Shown here: one piece after another, positions 17,129 to 25,800 of the stretch
Layout of the letters: every line of letters begins with the position of its first letter
Position numbering within the stretch: position 1 is the stretch's first letter
DNA from: a virus
Strand: one strand, 5' to 3'
IMG/VR virus record: IMGVR_UViG_3300000239_000011
Coordinates: 1-37,079 of that record
DNA length: 37,079 bases
Program-made: the position numbers and the translations under genes
The notes under the pieces: generated by a model
Told to the model about the DNA's origin: nothing
The model's input: the letters and a program-made list of their open reading frames with translations, nothing else
Database searches by the model: none

Positions 17129-19549
17129 TTGGACACACAAATAACTATATTCAAAAATATTAAGGAAACTGAAACGCCTTTCTTCAAGGAAGTTTCTTTC
17201 ATACTTAAAAGAATTAAAGAGGGCAAGTCAAAAAATCTTATTAAAGAAATAAGAAAAGAGAAAGATAAGACTGCCCGAAACGAACTCAAAAAAAACTTAC
17301 CGGCTATTTGTTTCTCGGGACAATTTAATAAACGAAGTGATTCGTCTTTGCTAGAACACAGTGGTATAATGTGTTTGGATTTTGATGGATACAAAAAGCA
17401 GAAGGATATGTTGCAAGACAAGGAAATGTTTATTAATAATAAATTTGTCTTGTCAGTTTTTGTTTCCCCATCTGGCAATGGATTAAAGGTGTTGATTAAA
17501 ATACCGGCTGATGCTGAAAACCATATCAAATACTTTACATCTCTTAAGACCGAGTTCGATTCTACTTACTTTGATACAACCTCTAAGAATCTGAGTAGAG
17601 TATGTTATGAAAGCTATGACCCGCTCTTATACTACAACCCGAACAGTTTAGTCTGGGATACCATAGAGGAAGAGGAGCACGAAGAGAGAAGTTCTTATAG
17701 AGATAAGCCAACCATAAAGATAACGGATGAGAATAAGATAGTGGAGATACTTGTGAAGTGGTGGACTAAACGCTATCCAATGGCTGAGGGTCAGAGGAAC
17801 CACAATGTCTACATATTAGCCATGGCCTTTAATGACTTTGGAATAAGTAAAAGTCTTGCATCTTTTATATGTAATCAGTATGAATCTAAAAGTTTTCCTA
17901 AAAATGAGATAGAGACTACTATCAATTCAGCGTATGGAAAGACACAAAATTTTGGAACAAAGTATTATGAAAATACAGAAACCATAGATGAGATAAAGCA
18001 AAAACTTAAAAGGGGAGATTCAAAAAAAGTTATAAGAAGACAGTTGTTGGATACCAATGTAGATGAAGAAGTTATTGAGGCTGTGTTAGAAAAAGCGGAG
18101 GAAGATGATACAGCTAAGTTCTGGTCAAAGAATGAGAAAGGTACAATCAAAGTTATACCAATCATGTTTAAAAAATTCCTAGAAGACAGCGGCTTTTACA
18201 AGTATTGTCCAGAGGGTGGAAAGAACTATGTCTTTGTTAAGGTAACTAATAACCTTATAGACCACACAAGCGAGAAGGAAATAAAAGATTATATACTAGA
18301 CAAGCTCTATCATTATGAGGATGTCTCTGTTTACAATTACTTTGCAGACCAAACTAGATTGTTCAGAGAAGAGTTCCTTACGTTGCTCAGCACCATAGAT
18401 ATATATTTTATAGCCGACACTAAGAAATCTTCTTATTTATATTACAAAAATTGCGCGGTACAAATAACCAAAGATGAAGTAGTCTCGATAGACTATGTAG
18501 ACCTAGGAGGTTATGTTTGGAAAGACCATGTGATAGATAGGATGTATAAAGAATGTGAGTCAAACCAATGTGACTATCAAACTTTCATTAGCAATGTCTG
18601 TGGACAAAAAGAAAAAAGAAAATTATCGATGGAGTCTACGATAGGATTTTTAATGCACGGCCATAAGAACTTATCTTATTGCCCGGCAGTAATATTAAAC
18701 GATGAAGTCATCTCAGATAATCCAGAAGGGGGAACTGGTAAAGGTATATTTATGAACGCTCTAAGCCACATGAAAAAGTTAGTGACTATAGATGGTAAAG
18801 CCTTTACATTTGAAAGGTCTTTTGCATATCAATTAGTCTCAGCTGACACGCAGATACTTTGCTTTGATGATGTTAAGAAATACTTTGACTTTGAAAGATT
18901 GTTCAGTGTGGTAACCGAAGGCTTAACACTTGAAAAGAAAAACAAGGATGCAATTAAGATACCATTTAGCAAGAGTCCTAAGATAGCTATCACTACGAAC
19001 TATGCCATAAAGGGTGCGGGTAATTCTTTTGCAAGAAGAAAGTGGGAACTAGAATTACATCAGCACTACACTAAATCTTACACACCACAAGATGAGTTTG
19101 GAAAGTTGTTCTTTGGTGATTGGGATTCCGATGAGTGGTGTTACTTTGATAACTATATGATATACTGTTTACAGTTGTATCTAAAAGAAGGCTTAATACA
19201 AAGTGAGTTTGTTAACTTAAAGATAAGACAGTTGTCAGCTGAAACATCACACGACTTTATAGAGTGGTGCGGATTACTTGAGGGACAAGAGGAGAATCAA
19301 AAACTATTCATAGGAATACAGATTAGAAAAAACGAAATGTATTTTGATTTCATTAACGAGTATCCAGACTATGGTCCAAAGTCTAAGATGACTATAAGCA
19401 GACAGAGGTTTTATAAATGGCTGCATGCTTACTGTGTATACAAGACTGGAGAACCACCTATCGAAGGCAAGGATATGGTAGGGAGATGGTTTATGATGGA
19501 GGAAGAGGAGGAGGAAGACAATAAAAATGATGATGAAGCACCATTCTAA
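17129..19549 (+). CDS. Primase-helicase (BT4734-like N-terminus, SF3-type helicase)
   Basis: The 806-residue protein starts at TTG; a stop at 17114 and no earlier ATG leave no other choice near the N-terminal domain. Residues 60-170 resemble the BT4734/VirE-type primase-like domain: LDFDGY (83-88), SPSGNGLKVLIKI (113-125), and SKNLSRVCYESYDP (152-165). The C-terminal part is an SF3-like helicase with Walker A NPEGGTGKG near 530-538, Walker B ILCFDDVKK near 575, sensor KIAITTN near 615 and a following RRKWELELH segment. It would unwind the fork and make primers. The C-terminus is extremely acidic (MMEEEEEEDNKNDDEAPF). Domain order is clear; primase activity is inferred. Confidence 0.88.
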   Translation: MDTQITIFKNIKETETPFFKEVSFILKRIKEGKSKNLIKEIRKEKDKTARNELKKNLPAICFSGQFNKRSDSSLLEHSGIMCLDFDGYKKQKDMLQDKEMFINNKFVLSVFVSPSGNGLKVLIKIPADAENHIKYFTSLKTEFDSTYFDTTSKNLSRVCYESYDPLLYYNPNSLVWDTIEEEEHEERSSYRDKPTIKITDENKIVEILVKWWTKRYPMAEGQRNHNVYILAMAFNDFGISKSLASFICNQYESKSFPKNEIETTINSAYGKTQNFGTKYYENTETIDEIKQKLKRGDSKKVIRRQLLDTNVDEEVIEAVLEKAEEDDTAKFWSKNEKGTIKVIPIMFKKFLEDSGFYKYCPEGGKNYVFVKVTNNLIDHTSEKEIKDYILDKLYHYEDVSVYNYFADQTRLFREEFLTLLSTIDIYFIADTKKSSYLYYKNCAVQITKDEVVSIDYVDLGGYVWKDHVIDRMYKECESNQCDYQTFISNVCGQKEKRKLSMESTIGFLMHGHKNLSYCPAVILNDEVISDNPEGGTGKGIFMNALSHMKKLVTIDGKAFTFERSFAYQLVSADTQILCFDDVKKYFDFERLFSVVTEGLTLEKKNKDAIKIPFSKSPKIAITTNYAIKGAGNSFARRKWELELHQHYTKSYTPQDEFGKLFFGDWDSDEWCYFDNYMIYCLQLYLKEGLIQSEFVNLKIRQLSAETSHDFIEWCGLLEGQEENQKLFIGIQIRKNEMYFDFINEYPDYGPKSKMTISRQRFYKWLHAYCVYKTGEPPIEGKDMVGRWFMMEEEEEEDNKNDDEAPF

Positions 19550-19568
19550 ACCCGCGCTATGAACAGGA

Positions 19569-19600
19569 TTTGCACAAATAATATTATTTTCGTACCTTTG
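19569..19600 (+). promoter_or_regulatory. Bacteroidota promoter
   Basis: TTTG (19569-19572), 20 bases, then TACCTTTG (19593-19600) match the consensus exactly. It lies just after the primase-helicase stop and 54 bases before the ATG at 19655. It lacks the GGTA extension seen in three other promoters. Confidence 0.8.
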
Positions 19601-19654
19601 TATTATCGTTCTTTGACATATTGTAATATTTTTTTAAACTTTAAAACTAACATT

Positions 19655-20014
19655 ATGAATATTATTGATGTCCGACACCTACAAAAAGAAACTGGTAGGC
19701 GTAAGACTTTAAAGTGGAATTACTATGTTCATCCTAAATCTAAATACATTGGATGGAAATGTTCCTCTAATTACTTTTCGTTTTTTAGAGAGACCAATAA
19801 ACTTTTTACATTAACTCAATATGGCTTTCCAAAAGCATGGGGCCTTGGTTTAAGTCTACCGGAAGGTTCAAGGCAATGTAAAAAATGGTACGGATTAAAA
19901 GTTCCAAGCACTGGATGGAAAAAAATTCAGTTTGTTTTACACGAGCCAAAAGATTTTCTAAAAGAAAATTCATTTGCTGAGTTGTTAAAATTTTTATTAA
20001 GTAAATTAAAATAA
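19655..20014 (+). CDS. Hypothetical protein, 119 aa
   Basis: The ATG at 19655 (MNIIDVRHLQKETGRRKTLK) follows the promoter and an AAAACTAACATT leader; frame-extending starts upstream would overlap the promoter. The protein is basic and aromatic-rich (WNYYVHPKSKYIGWKCSSNY, then KKWYGLKVPSTGWKKIQFVL), mostly beta-like. It is the only gene between this promoter and the terminator at 20022. A DNA-binding or inhibitor protein is possible from charge, but no family is recognised. Confidence 0.68.
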   Translation: MNIIDVRHLQKETGRRKTLKWNYYVHPKSKYIGWKCSSNYFSFFRETNKLFTLTQYGFPKAWGLGLSLPEGSRQCKKWYGLKVPSTGWKKIQFVLHEPKDFLKENSFAELLKFLLSKLK

Positions 20015-20021
20015 CTAAACG

Positions 20022-20077
20022 CCCCGGGGGTTTGGCCATGTTCAATGAGCCTTTCATATTCCTCCGGGGTTTTTTTA
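20022..20077 (+). terminator. Intrinsic terminator with long loop
   Basis: Stem CCCCGGGG / CTCCGGGG (about 20022-20029 with 20062-20069, one G-T pair) encloses about 32 bases that can fold further, and an eight-base T run follows. It separates the 119-residue gene from the helicase. No new promoter is visible between this terminator and the helicase start at 20087. Confidence 0.75.
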
Positions 20078-20086
20078 TAAATCATT

Positions 20087-21313
20087 ATGAAATATAGACA
20101 CTATCAATTAGAAATTATAGACACATCGGTCACGGTTTTGGAGGTGCACCGGTTTTGTTATTTATCAATGCAGGTTAGAACCGGCAAAACTTTGACAGCA
20201 ATGGGCGTGGCTCAGAAATTAAACATCAGTAGGATGTTGTTTGTTACAAAGAAGAAAGCCATTTCATCTATAGAAGACGATTACAATAAATTGAAACCAT
20301 CGTATGAGATAGTTGTAATTAACTATGAAAGCCTGCATAAGATACAAGGAGAGTTTGATTTAATTGTTTTAGATGAAGCTCATAGTATGGGAGCGTATCC
20401 TAAGCCAAGCAAAAGAGCTAAGCAAGTAAAAGATATTATCAAGTCTAACAATCCTTATGTGGTCTTGATGTCTGGTACACCGACTCCAGAATCTTTTAGT
20501 CAGATGTATCACCAGGTGTATGCGTGTCCTAAAAACCCATTCAGACACCACGCTACATTCTATAAGTTTGCAAAACAATATGTAGATGTGGTTCAGATTA
20601 AGATAGGTGCAATGCCTCATAATAATTATAGCAATGGGAGAACAAGTATACTAGATGAAATGAAACCTTATATGATTTCGTATACTCAAAAAGAAGCGGG
20701 GTTTAAAGTTAAAACTGTTGAGGAAATAATTAAAGTTCCAATGAATCCTTTAACTTATAAGCTTACTAAAGAATTAAAAAAAAGTAATGTCATTGAAGGA
20801 GAAGATGAAGTTATCCTTGCGGACACTGGTGTAAAGCTAATGTCTAAACTGCATCAACTATACTCAGGAACGGTAAAATTTGAAAGCGGAAAGGCTCAGG
20901 TAATAGATAAAACAAAAGCAGAGTTTATAAAGAAGAAATTTAAAAATATGAAGGTGGGCATCTTTTATATTTTTAAAGCCGAATACGAGGCTCTAAAGAG
21001 TGTCCTGGGCGACACTTTAACATCAGACATAAAGGAGTTTAAGGAAACAGACAAGAACATAGCGTTACAAATTGTAAGTGGAAGAGAGGGCATTAGTTTA
21101 AAGGAGGCTGATTGTTTGGTTTACTACAACATTCATTTCTCAGCTCTGAGTTACTGGCAATCTCGTGATAGGATGACAACCAAAGACTCTATACTTAATA
21201 AAGTTTACTGGATATTCTCTGATAAAGGTATAGAAGATAAAATATATAAAGCAGTCTCAAAGAAAAAAGATTATACGCTGAGACATTTTAATAAAGATTT
21301 ATTAAGTTTATAA
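20087..21313 (+). CDS. SNF2-type SF2 DNA helicase
   Basis: The 408-residue protein carries the superfamily 2 motifs in order: Q-like YRHYQLEII at the N-terminus, motif I MQVRTGKT (28-35), motif II LDEAHS (95-100), motif III LMSGTPTP (127-134), motif V SGREGISL (about 335-342) and motif VI YWQSRDRMT (about 356-364). This is the compact SNF2-like helicase common in phage replication modules, where it remodels forks or displaces proteins from DNA using ATP. It is followed closely by a coiled-coil gene and the VRR-NUC gene. Codons near residue 305 carry one copy of the dispersed palindrome, with one mismatch. Confidence 0.9.
   Translation: MKYRHYQLEIIDTSVTVLEVHRFCYLSMQVRTGKTLTAMGVAQKLNISRMLFVTKKKAISSIEDDYNKLKPSYEIVVINYESLHKIQGEFDLIVLDEAHSMGAYPKPSKRAKQVKDIIKSNNPYVVLMSGTPTPESFSQMYHQVYACPKNPFRHHATFYKFAKQYVDVVQIKIGAMPHNNYSNGRTSILDEMKPYMISYTQKEAGFKVKTVEEIIKVPMNPLTYKLTKELKKSNVIEGEDEVILADTGVKLMSKLHQLYSGTVKFESGKAQVIDKTKAEFIKKKFKNMKVGIFYIFKAEYEALKSVLGDTLTSDIKEFKETDKNIALQIVSGREGISLKEADCLVYYNIHFSALSYWQSRDRMTTKDSILNKVYWIFSDKGIEDKIYKAVSKKKDYTLRHFNKDLLSL
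21000..21015. repeat. In-gene palindrome GTGTCC-TGGG-CGACAC (one mismatch)
   Basis: This copy inside the helicase gene differs from the consensus at one arm base. It is read as Ser-Val-Leu-Gly-Asp-Thr, in the same frame as the other two in-gene copies. Confidence 0.7.
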
Positions 21314-21315
21314 AT

Positions 21316-21519
21316 ATGAAAGAACAAAAATTAATTGAGATGATGAACAAGCTTAATAAGCTTGACCAAATTATGCAACAAGTAATTCAGGAGATGTATA
21401 ATTTAAAGAACTTATCTGTGGGTACTCTTGAAACTATTCAAAGAATGAAAGGATATGACAAAGCTATCAAACAATTAAAAGCAGATGCCGAGAAAGAAAA
21501 AAAGGAATCAAAAGATTAA
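21316..21519 (+). CDS. Small coiled-coil protein, 67 aa
   Basis: The product MKEQKLIEMMNKLNKLDQIM continues with heptad-like hydrophobic spacing (QQVIQEMYNLKNLSVGTLET) and ends in a lysine and glutamate-rich tail. It follows the helicase stop by 2 bases. Probably a dimerising accessory protein; no family recognised. Confidence 0.65.
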   Translation: MKEQKLIEMMNKLNKLDQIMQQVIQEMYNLKNLSVGTLETIQRMKGYDKAIKQLKADAEKEKKESKD

Positions 21520-21532
21520 CTAAATTTATAGT

Positions 21533-21772
21533 ATGACAGAGCAACAGATTCAGACAAAGAAAATAAAAGACCTTGAAGCTGCCGGTTACTTTGTTTTAAA
21601 ATTAATAAAGACTAACAAGAATGGTATACCAGATGTTCTTGCATTGCATCCAGAGTATGGGATTGAGTTCTACGAAATCAAAACCAAGAAAGGTAGAGTG
21701 TCAAAGCTTCAGGAGTATCGTCTAAAAGAATTAAAACAATATGGATTTACCGCAGAGATTTACAGGGGATGA
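21533..21772 (+). CDS. VRR-NUC domain nuclease
   Basis: The 79-residue protein is almost exactly one VRR-NUC domain: an N-terminal helix (MTEQQIQTKKIKDLEAAGYF), GIPDVLALHPEYGIEFYEIK with the catalytic PD and E-x-K, then the helix KGRVSKLQEYRLKELKQYGF. Stand-alone VRR-NUC proteins of this size in phages are structure-specific nucleases, thought to resolve branched DNA. It belongs with the helicase and recombination genes. The active-site residues are all present. Confidence 0.9.
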   Translation: MTEQQIQTKKIKDLEAAGYFVLKLIKTNKNGIPDVLALHPEYGIEFYEIKTKKGRVSKLQEYRLKELKQYGFTAEIYRG

Positions 21773-22082
21773 GCATTTTTATGAAATGGAAGAAACATTT
21801 CTGGAAGACCTAGAATCTTTACCTTCGCTATACAGTGCCGGAATTATAATGCAGCTTGACATCTTAGCTGAAGACATGTATCAAAGTAACCGAAAGTCTG
21901 CACCGACACAAAGAATTGGAAAAATTGCTGGAGTTGTTACACTAGACGAGCCACTTTTTTTTAGTGTTGAATACCTAAACAGTAAAACAATGCACCCACT
22001 GTTTTATAAATTCAACATCATTGACAGCGACCAATACCTAGACTTTATTAACCTTAATAAAACCATCAATCATGAAGCTTGA
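21741..22082 (+). CDS. Hypothetical acidic protein, about 113 aa
   Basis: Two starts are possible: ATG at 21741, overlapping the nuclease gene by 32 bases, or ATG at 21786 (MEETFLEDLESLPSLYSAGI), which avoids the overlap. The protein is acidic, with SAGIIMQLDILAEDMYQSNR and GVVTLDEPLFFSVEYLNSKT as the most structured sections. No family recognised. Its end overlaps the next gene by 11 bases. Confidence 0.6.
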   Translation: MDLPQRFTGDEHFYEMEETFLEDLESLPSLYSAGIIMQLDILAEDMYQSNRKSAPTQRIGKIAGVVTLDEPLFFSVEYLNSKTMHPLFYKFNIIDSDQYLDFINLNKTINHEA

Positions 22083-22470
22083 ATTAATTGAAAATTTAGT
22101 AGTAAGAGAATTTCAAAATGATTTTACTATTCCAGTAAGAACCCAGGAGAATGTGTATCAGAGAGCCATATATTATAGAATATGTAGAGAGTTTACCACC
22201 AAATCTTTAAAAGATATCGGGTACTCCATAGGCAGAGACCACGCCACAGTTCTTCATGGTATGAAACTGTTTAAAAACTTTGAGCTATGGGGGGAGGATA
22301 AGCTATTAGATTCCTATTCGAGAATTAGAAATAAAGTTCAGAAAAAAAAGGAGAAAGAGTATCGCGCAGCTTATAATCGTAAACAAACATACAAGCTTTT
22401 ATTAAATCAGTATATCAATCTAAAGGAAAAAAATTATAAATTGAAACAATCATTACAAAAATTTTCCTAA
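22072..22470 (+). CDS. Second DnaA domain IV-like protein, with basic coiled-coil tail
   Basis: Residues about 28-66 read VYQRAIYYRICREFTTKSLK, DIGYSIGRDHATVLHGMKLF, which is the DnaA domain IV signature (R..A.Y..C......L..IG...GRDHATVLH). It is closer to DnaA than the protein at 14724 because the RDHATV motif is intact. The C-terminal half is a basic helix (KVQKKKEKEYRAAYNRKQTY). No AAA+ domain is present. It could bind DnaA-box-like sites in phage or host DNA. Two such proteins in one phage suggest distinct targets or times of action. Confidence 0.84.
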   Translation: MKLELIENLVVREFQNDFTIPVRTQENVYQRAIYYRICREFTTKSLKDIGYSIGRDHATVLHGMKLFKNFELWGEDKLLDSYSRIRNKVQKKKEKEYRAAYNRKQTYKLLLNQYINLKEKNYKLKQSLQKFS

Positions 22471-22496
22471 CTTTAAGTAGCAGTGAGCTTTAAATA

Positions 22497-22685
22497 ATGA
22501 TTATAACACCGCTCGATAAGAAAAGACTTCAGAACATTAACTTTATAATGTCTGATATTCACGACTCAGTTAATCAGATTTACGAAACTTTAGTAGACCA
22601 AGAGTATGATGAGACACGCAAAAGTATTCTTATGCTTAACAGTAAACTCAAAGCTATCAATGAATCTATAAATGATGAGCTTTAA
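22497..22685 (+). CDS. Small helical protein, 62 aa
   Basis: The product MIITPLDKKRLQNINFIMSD continues with regularly spaced hydrophobic residues (SVNQIYETLVDQEYDETRKS), suggesting a short coiled coil. It is the last plus-strand gene before the convergent late block, whose last gene ends at 22698, 12 bases away. Function unknown. Confidence 0.62.
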   Translation: MIITPLDKKRLQNINFIMSDIHDSVNQIYETLVDQEYDETRKSILMLNSKLKAINESINDEL

Positions 22686-22697
22686 TGAACTACAAAT

Positions 22698-22874
22698 CTA
22701 TTTACGCAACCTTCTTCTTGCGCGTCTTTGAGTGAGCCTTCTGCGTGTAGCAGTTTGTGGTCTTATTCTTGCGGGTAAAGAATCTGGGTTCGGAGTTTCT
22801 TTTTCAAACTCCTTAGCAAGCTCTGGCTTGTTTATGTGCATCCATCTGCGCTGTGCTTTACTTAAAAATGGCAT
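22698..22874 (-). CDS. Small phage protein of the SKAQRRWM type, 58 aa
   Basis: The frame MPFLSKAQRRWMHINKPELA continues KEFEKETPNPDSLPARIRPQ and ends in an arginine-rich tail (RRLTQRRARRRLRK). The start P-F-x-S-K-A-Q-R-R-W/Y-M-x-x-x-x-P-E-x-A-K is very common in phage proteins, alone or within virion proteins, with no proven function. Its ATG overlaps the stop of the 2097-residue gene by one base (TAATG), so it ends that operon. The arginine-rich tail suggests DNA contact. Confidence 0.78.
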   Translation of the reverse strand: MPFLSKAQRRWMHINKPELAKEFEKETPNPDSLPARIRPQTATRRRLTQRRARRRLRK

Positions 22875-25800
22875 TAGTCGAAATATTTACTTTTAAATTT
22901 ATCTTTAAATGTTTTCTGTTTATCTTTAAAATCATTCTCCATTTTATTCTCAAAATTAAATCCTTTACCTCCAGTTTTAGACATTTCAAACGTAGACTTT
23001 GGTTTCGGGTTTGGTCTATAGTAAGGCGATATACCTACTGCATCATATAAAGCGTCTGGGTCTACTTCATCTCTACCACCCCCAAAACCTAAATTTTTAC
23101 CTTCAAAGAAATCTGATACAGTTTTAGCAGCACCTTCTATAGGAGAAGCACTCACACCAAAATATATTTCTGTCATAGCTTTAAGCACAGGTTCTATATT
23201 TTTTTTGTAAAATGTTTCTTTTTCATCAATATCTTTGGCATACTTATATGCTTTTCTTGTCATCTCTGTATAAGGATTTACTATGTCTTTAACTCTAATG
23301 TTTTTATTTTCAAGGAAAGATTGATTAACTAATATTTCAGCAGCAGACCCCATTAGTGGAATTGCGTAAAGCAATGAAAGTGGAGATAACATAACTCTTT
23401 CGATAACCTCTTCTTTATCTTCCTCTCCACCAAATGCGTACTTAGCTATATTAGCTGAGAATGCAAAGAAAGCGTTGGCGATAACAGCACTAGTTGTTAC
23501 CGACCTTAAATTAGTAGCTGTAGGTCTCTCCATATTTTTTAAAGAAAAACTTTTCCCATCATAAGGCGAAAGACTTCTCATTATACCTCCCATTCCCTGC
23601 ATGGTTTCATTTATCTGTAAAAACGTTGTGCTTAAAAACATCGTGTATCCTCTAGTCAACATTTCTGGGCTGTTTTGCAAACTATTTTTTTCTGTACCTC
23701 TACGAGTTTGCTGCGTAGCATTATAATCATTAAACCTTTCTAACGCTTTCTCCTCAGATACACCTCTTCTTATGTCAGCATTGTAAGCTGCTTTATATCC
23801 TAGCACACCCATGGTATCTCCAAAAACTGTAGGGGATGAAAATATAGCTTTAATAGCCCTCCACAATACTTGTCCTCGTTTTACAAAACTTCTTCCACTT
23901 CTACCCCCTGCTTCAAGTCCCATTAAGTCCCCACCTATTCCTTTGTTAAGTCTATCTCTAAATCCTGCTGACATATTATAAGATTGATATACTTGATAAG
24001 GAGCGGTTGATAGAACGAACGCCATGTCTGCAGCAAACGCTACGTGGTCGATAAATGTTTCATACGGCGCACGCTTTCCTTCTCCGGGTAATGTCCTGTA
24101 TTTTTTAAAAGCATTTACAAAAGAAGTTGATTGTTTAACAAACTGTATAGCCTTTAAAGATAATGCTACACCTGTATATCCTGACAAGAACCAAGTTGTT
24201 TTTTTATCCAATTGTTCTGCTCCCGCATACGGATTTATTGCATAATTAATTAGTTGTCTTACTAAAGCATCTGTTGTTAAAGCATCTTTTAATAATCTTT
24301 GTACCGCAGGAGTCTTCATTATGTTGTTTAAGTTCTCTACTTCTTTGGCGTAAGCTTTGTATCTCTCTGTTGTTTCCAGATGACCACTTAAAGTATTTAA
24401 AAAAGTTTCTTGAGGCTCTAAATTAACATTACCTTTAGTATTACTTCTAACTAATAACGGTGCAGTTTCAGCATTAAATAAGTTACTAAATTCTCCTCTG
24501 TTTAAATTAGAGATGAACTCATTTCCGTCAGTATCTCTAATTGTTTTAGTAGGAAAATAGTTTTCAATACGAGGAAGATTTATATCATTCACTTCACGAT
24601 ACACATCATTTACACCTTCATAATTTTCAGTGCTTAAATAAACTACGGTTTTGTCTACAAATTCTACTATTTCTTTTCCTAAGATTTTTTTTATTTCTTC
24701 TATTTTCTTAGCATCAAACCCATCTTTTGCCAACATTTCCGCTTGAATTTCGTTTTGACTTAACGCATAAATTCTTGCTAAGTTATCTTTTGATAATGAA
24801 AATGTCCCCTCACTTGTTTTAATTTCTATTTGTTTAAACCCAAAGAGTTTTTTTAAAGATGCAAAATTTTTAACTCCATCTATACTAGATGCAATTTCAT
24901 TCATTTTCTTTTCTTGGTCAAATTTTCCTCTTAATGCTTTTTCCTCGGCTAGGTTTAATTTAGTATAAAAGTTTTTTGTAAAGAAACCCTCTTTGTTTCC
25001 ATCTAAAGTATAGGCAATAGTTCCTAAATGATATAAATTTTCTTTTAACATTCTAGTAAATCCTGGCGCAGTATAAATCCTAAATTTATTAGCCACTTCT
25101 CTTAAGTTTTTCCACACTCCTTTTCCATCAAATAATTTCCAAATAGAAGTTTGTCTTTTTTTGTTTGTTAACTGAGTTTGACTTAACAAGTCTCCTTCCT
25201 CAGTAAACATAAAAGGAAACTCATCGTTTACTTGTTCTGTAGCTTCCTCACTTGTTTTTTTTGCACGTAAAGCTTTTAATTCTTTTCTTTTATTTAAATC
25301 AGCTATAGCTTGACTTCTCGCTAACTTTAAATCATTTAATAAATCTTGAACTTCTTCTAAAGATTTCCCCTCTATATCAGCAAACAATTCTATCGCTGTC
25401 ATTCTATCTAAAAAAGAAGACTCTTCTTGAGTAAGCTTATCACCTGCTAATTCTTTCAGTGTCAATTCATTTATTCTTGCACCTGAATCAATAGTTTCAA
25501 CCTCACCATTTTTATTTCTCTTAGTGACATAACTCAATTCTCTAGTCATTGCATCAAATTCTTCTATACTTCCTTTAAAGACTGTATTTAAAACCCTATT
25601 GACTTCTTGAAAAAATTGTTTTCCTTGAGCTGATATGTCTCCACCCCTTGATTTATTTGAACGTGTCTTTCTTATCTTAGCTTTTTTACGAGCAAGCGTT
25701 TGTATGTCTTTAATTAACTTTTGTTTTTGCTTTTCTCTTATAGCTTGAACATCTTTAATAATTTTTTCTGCTACAGCAGGTAGGTCTTGTTTCGATGTTA

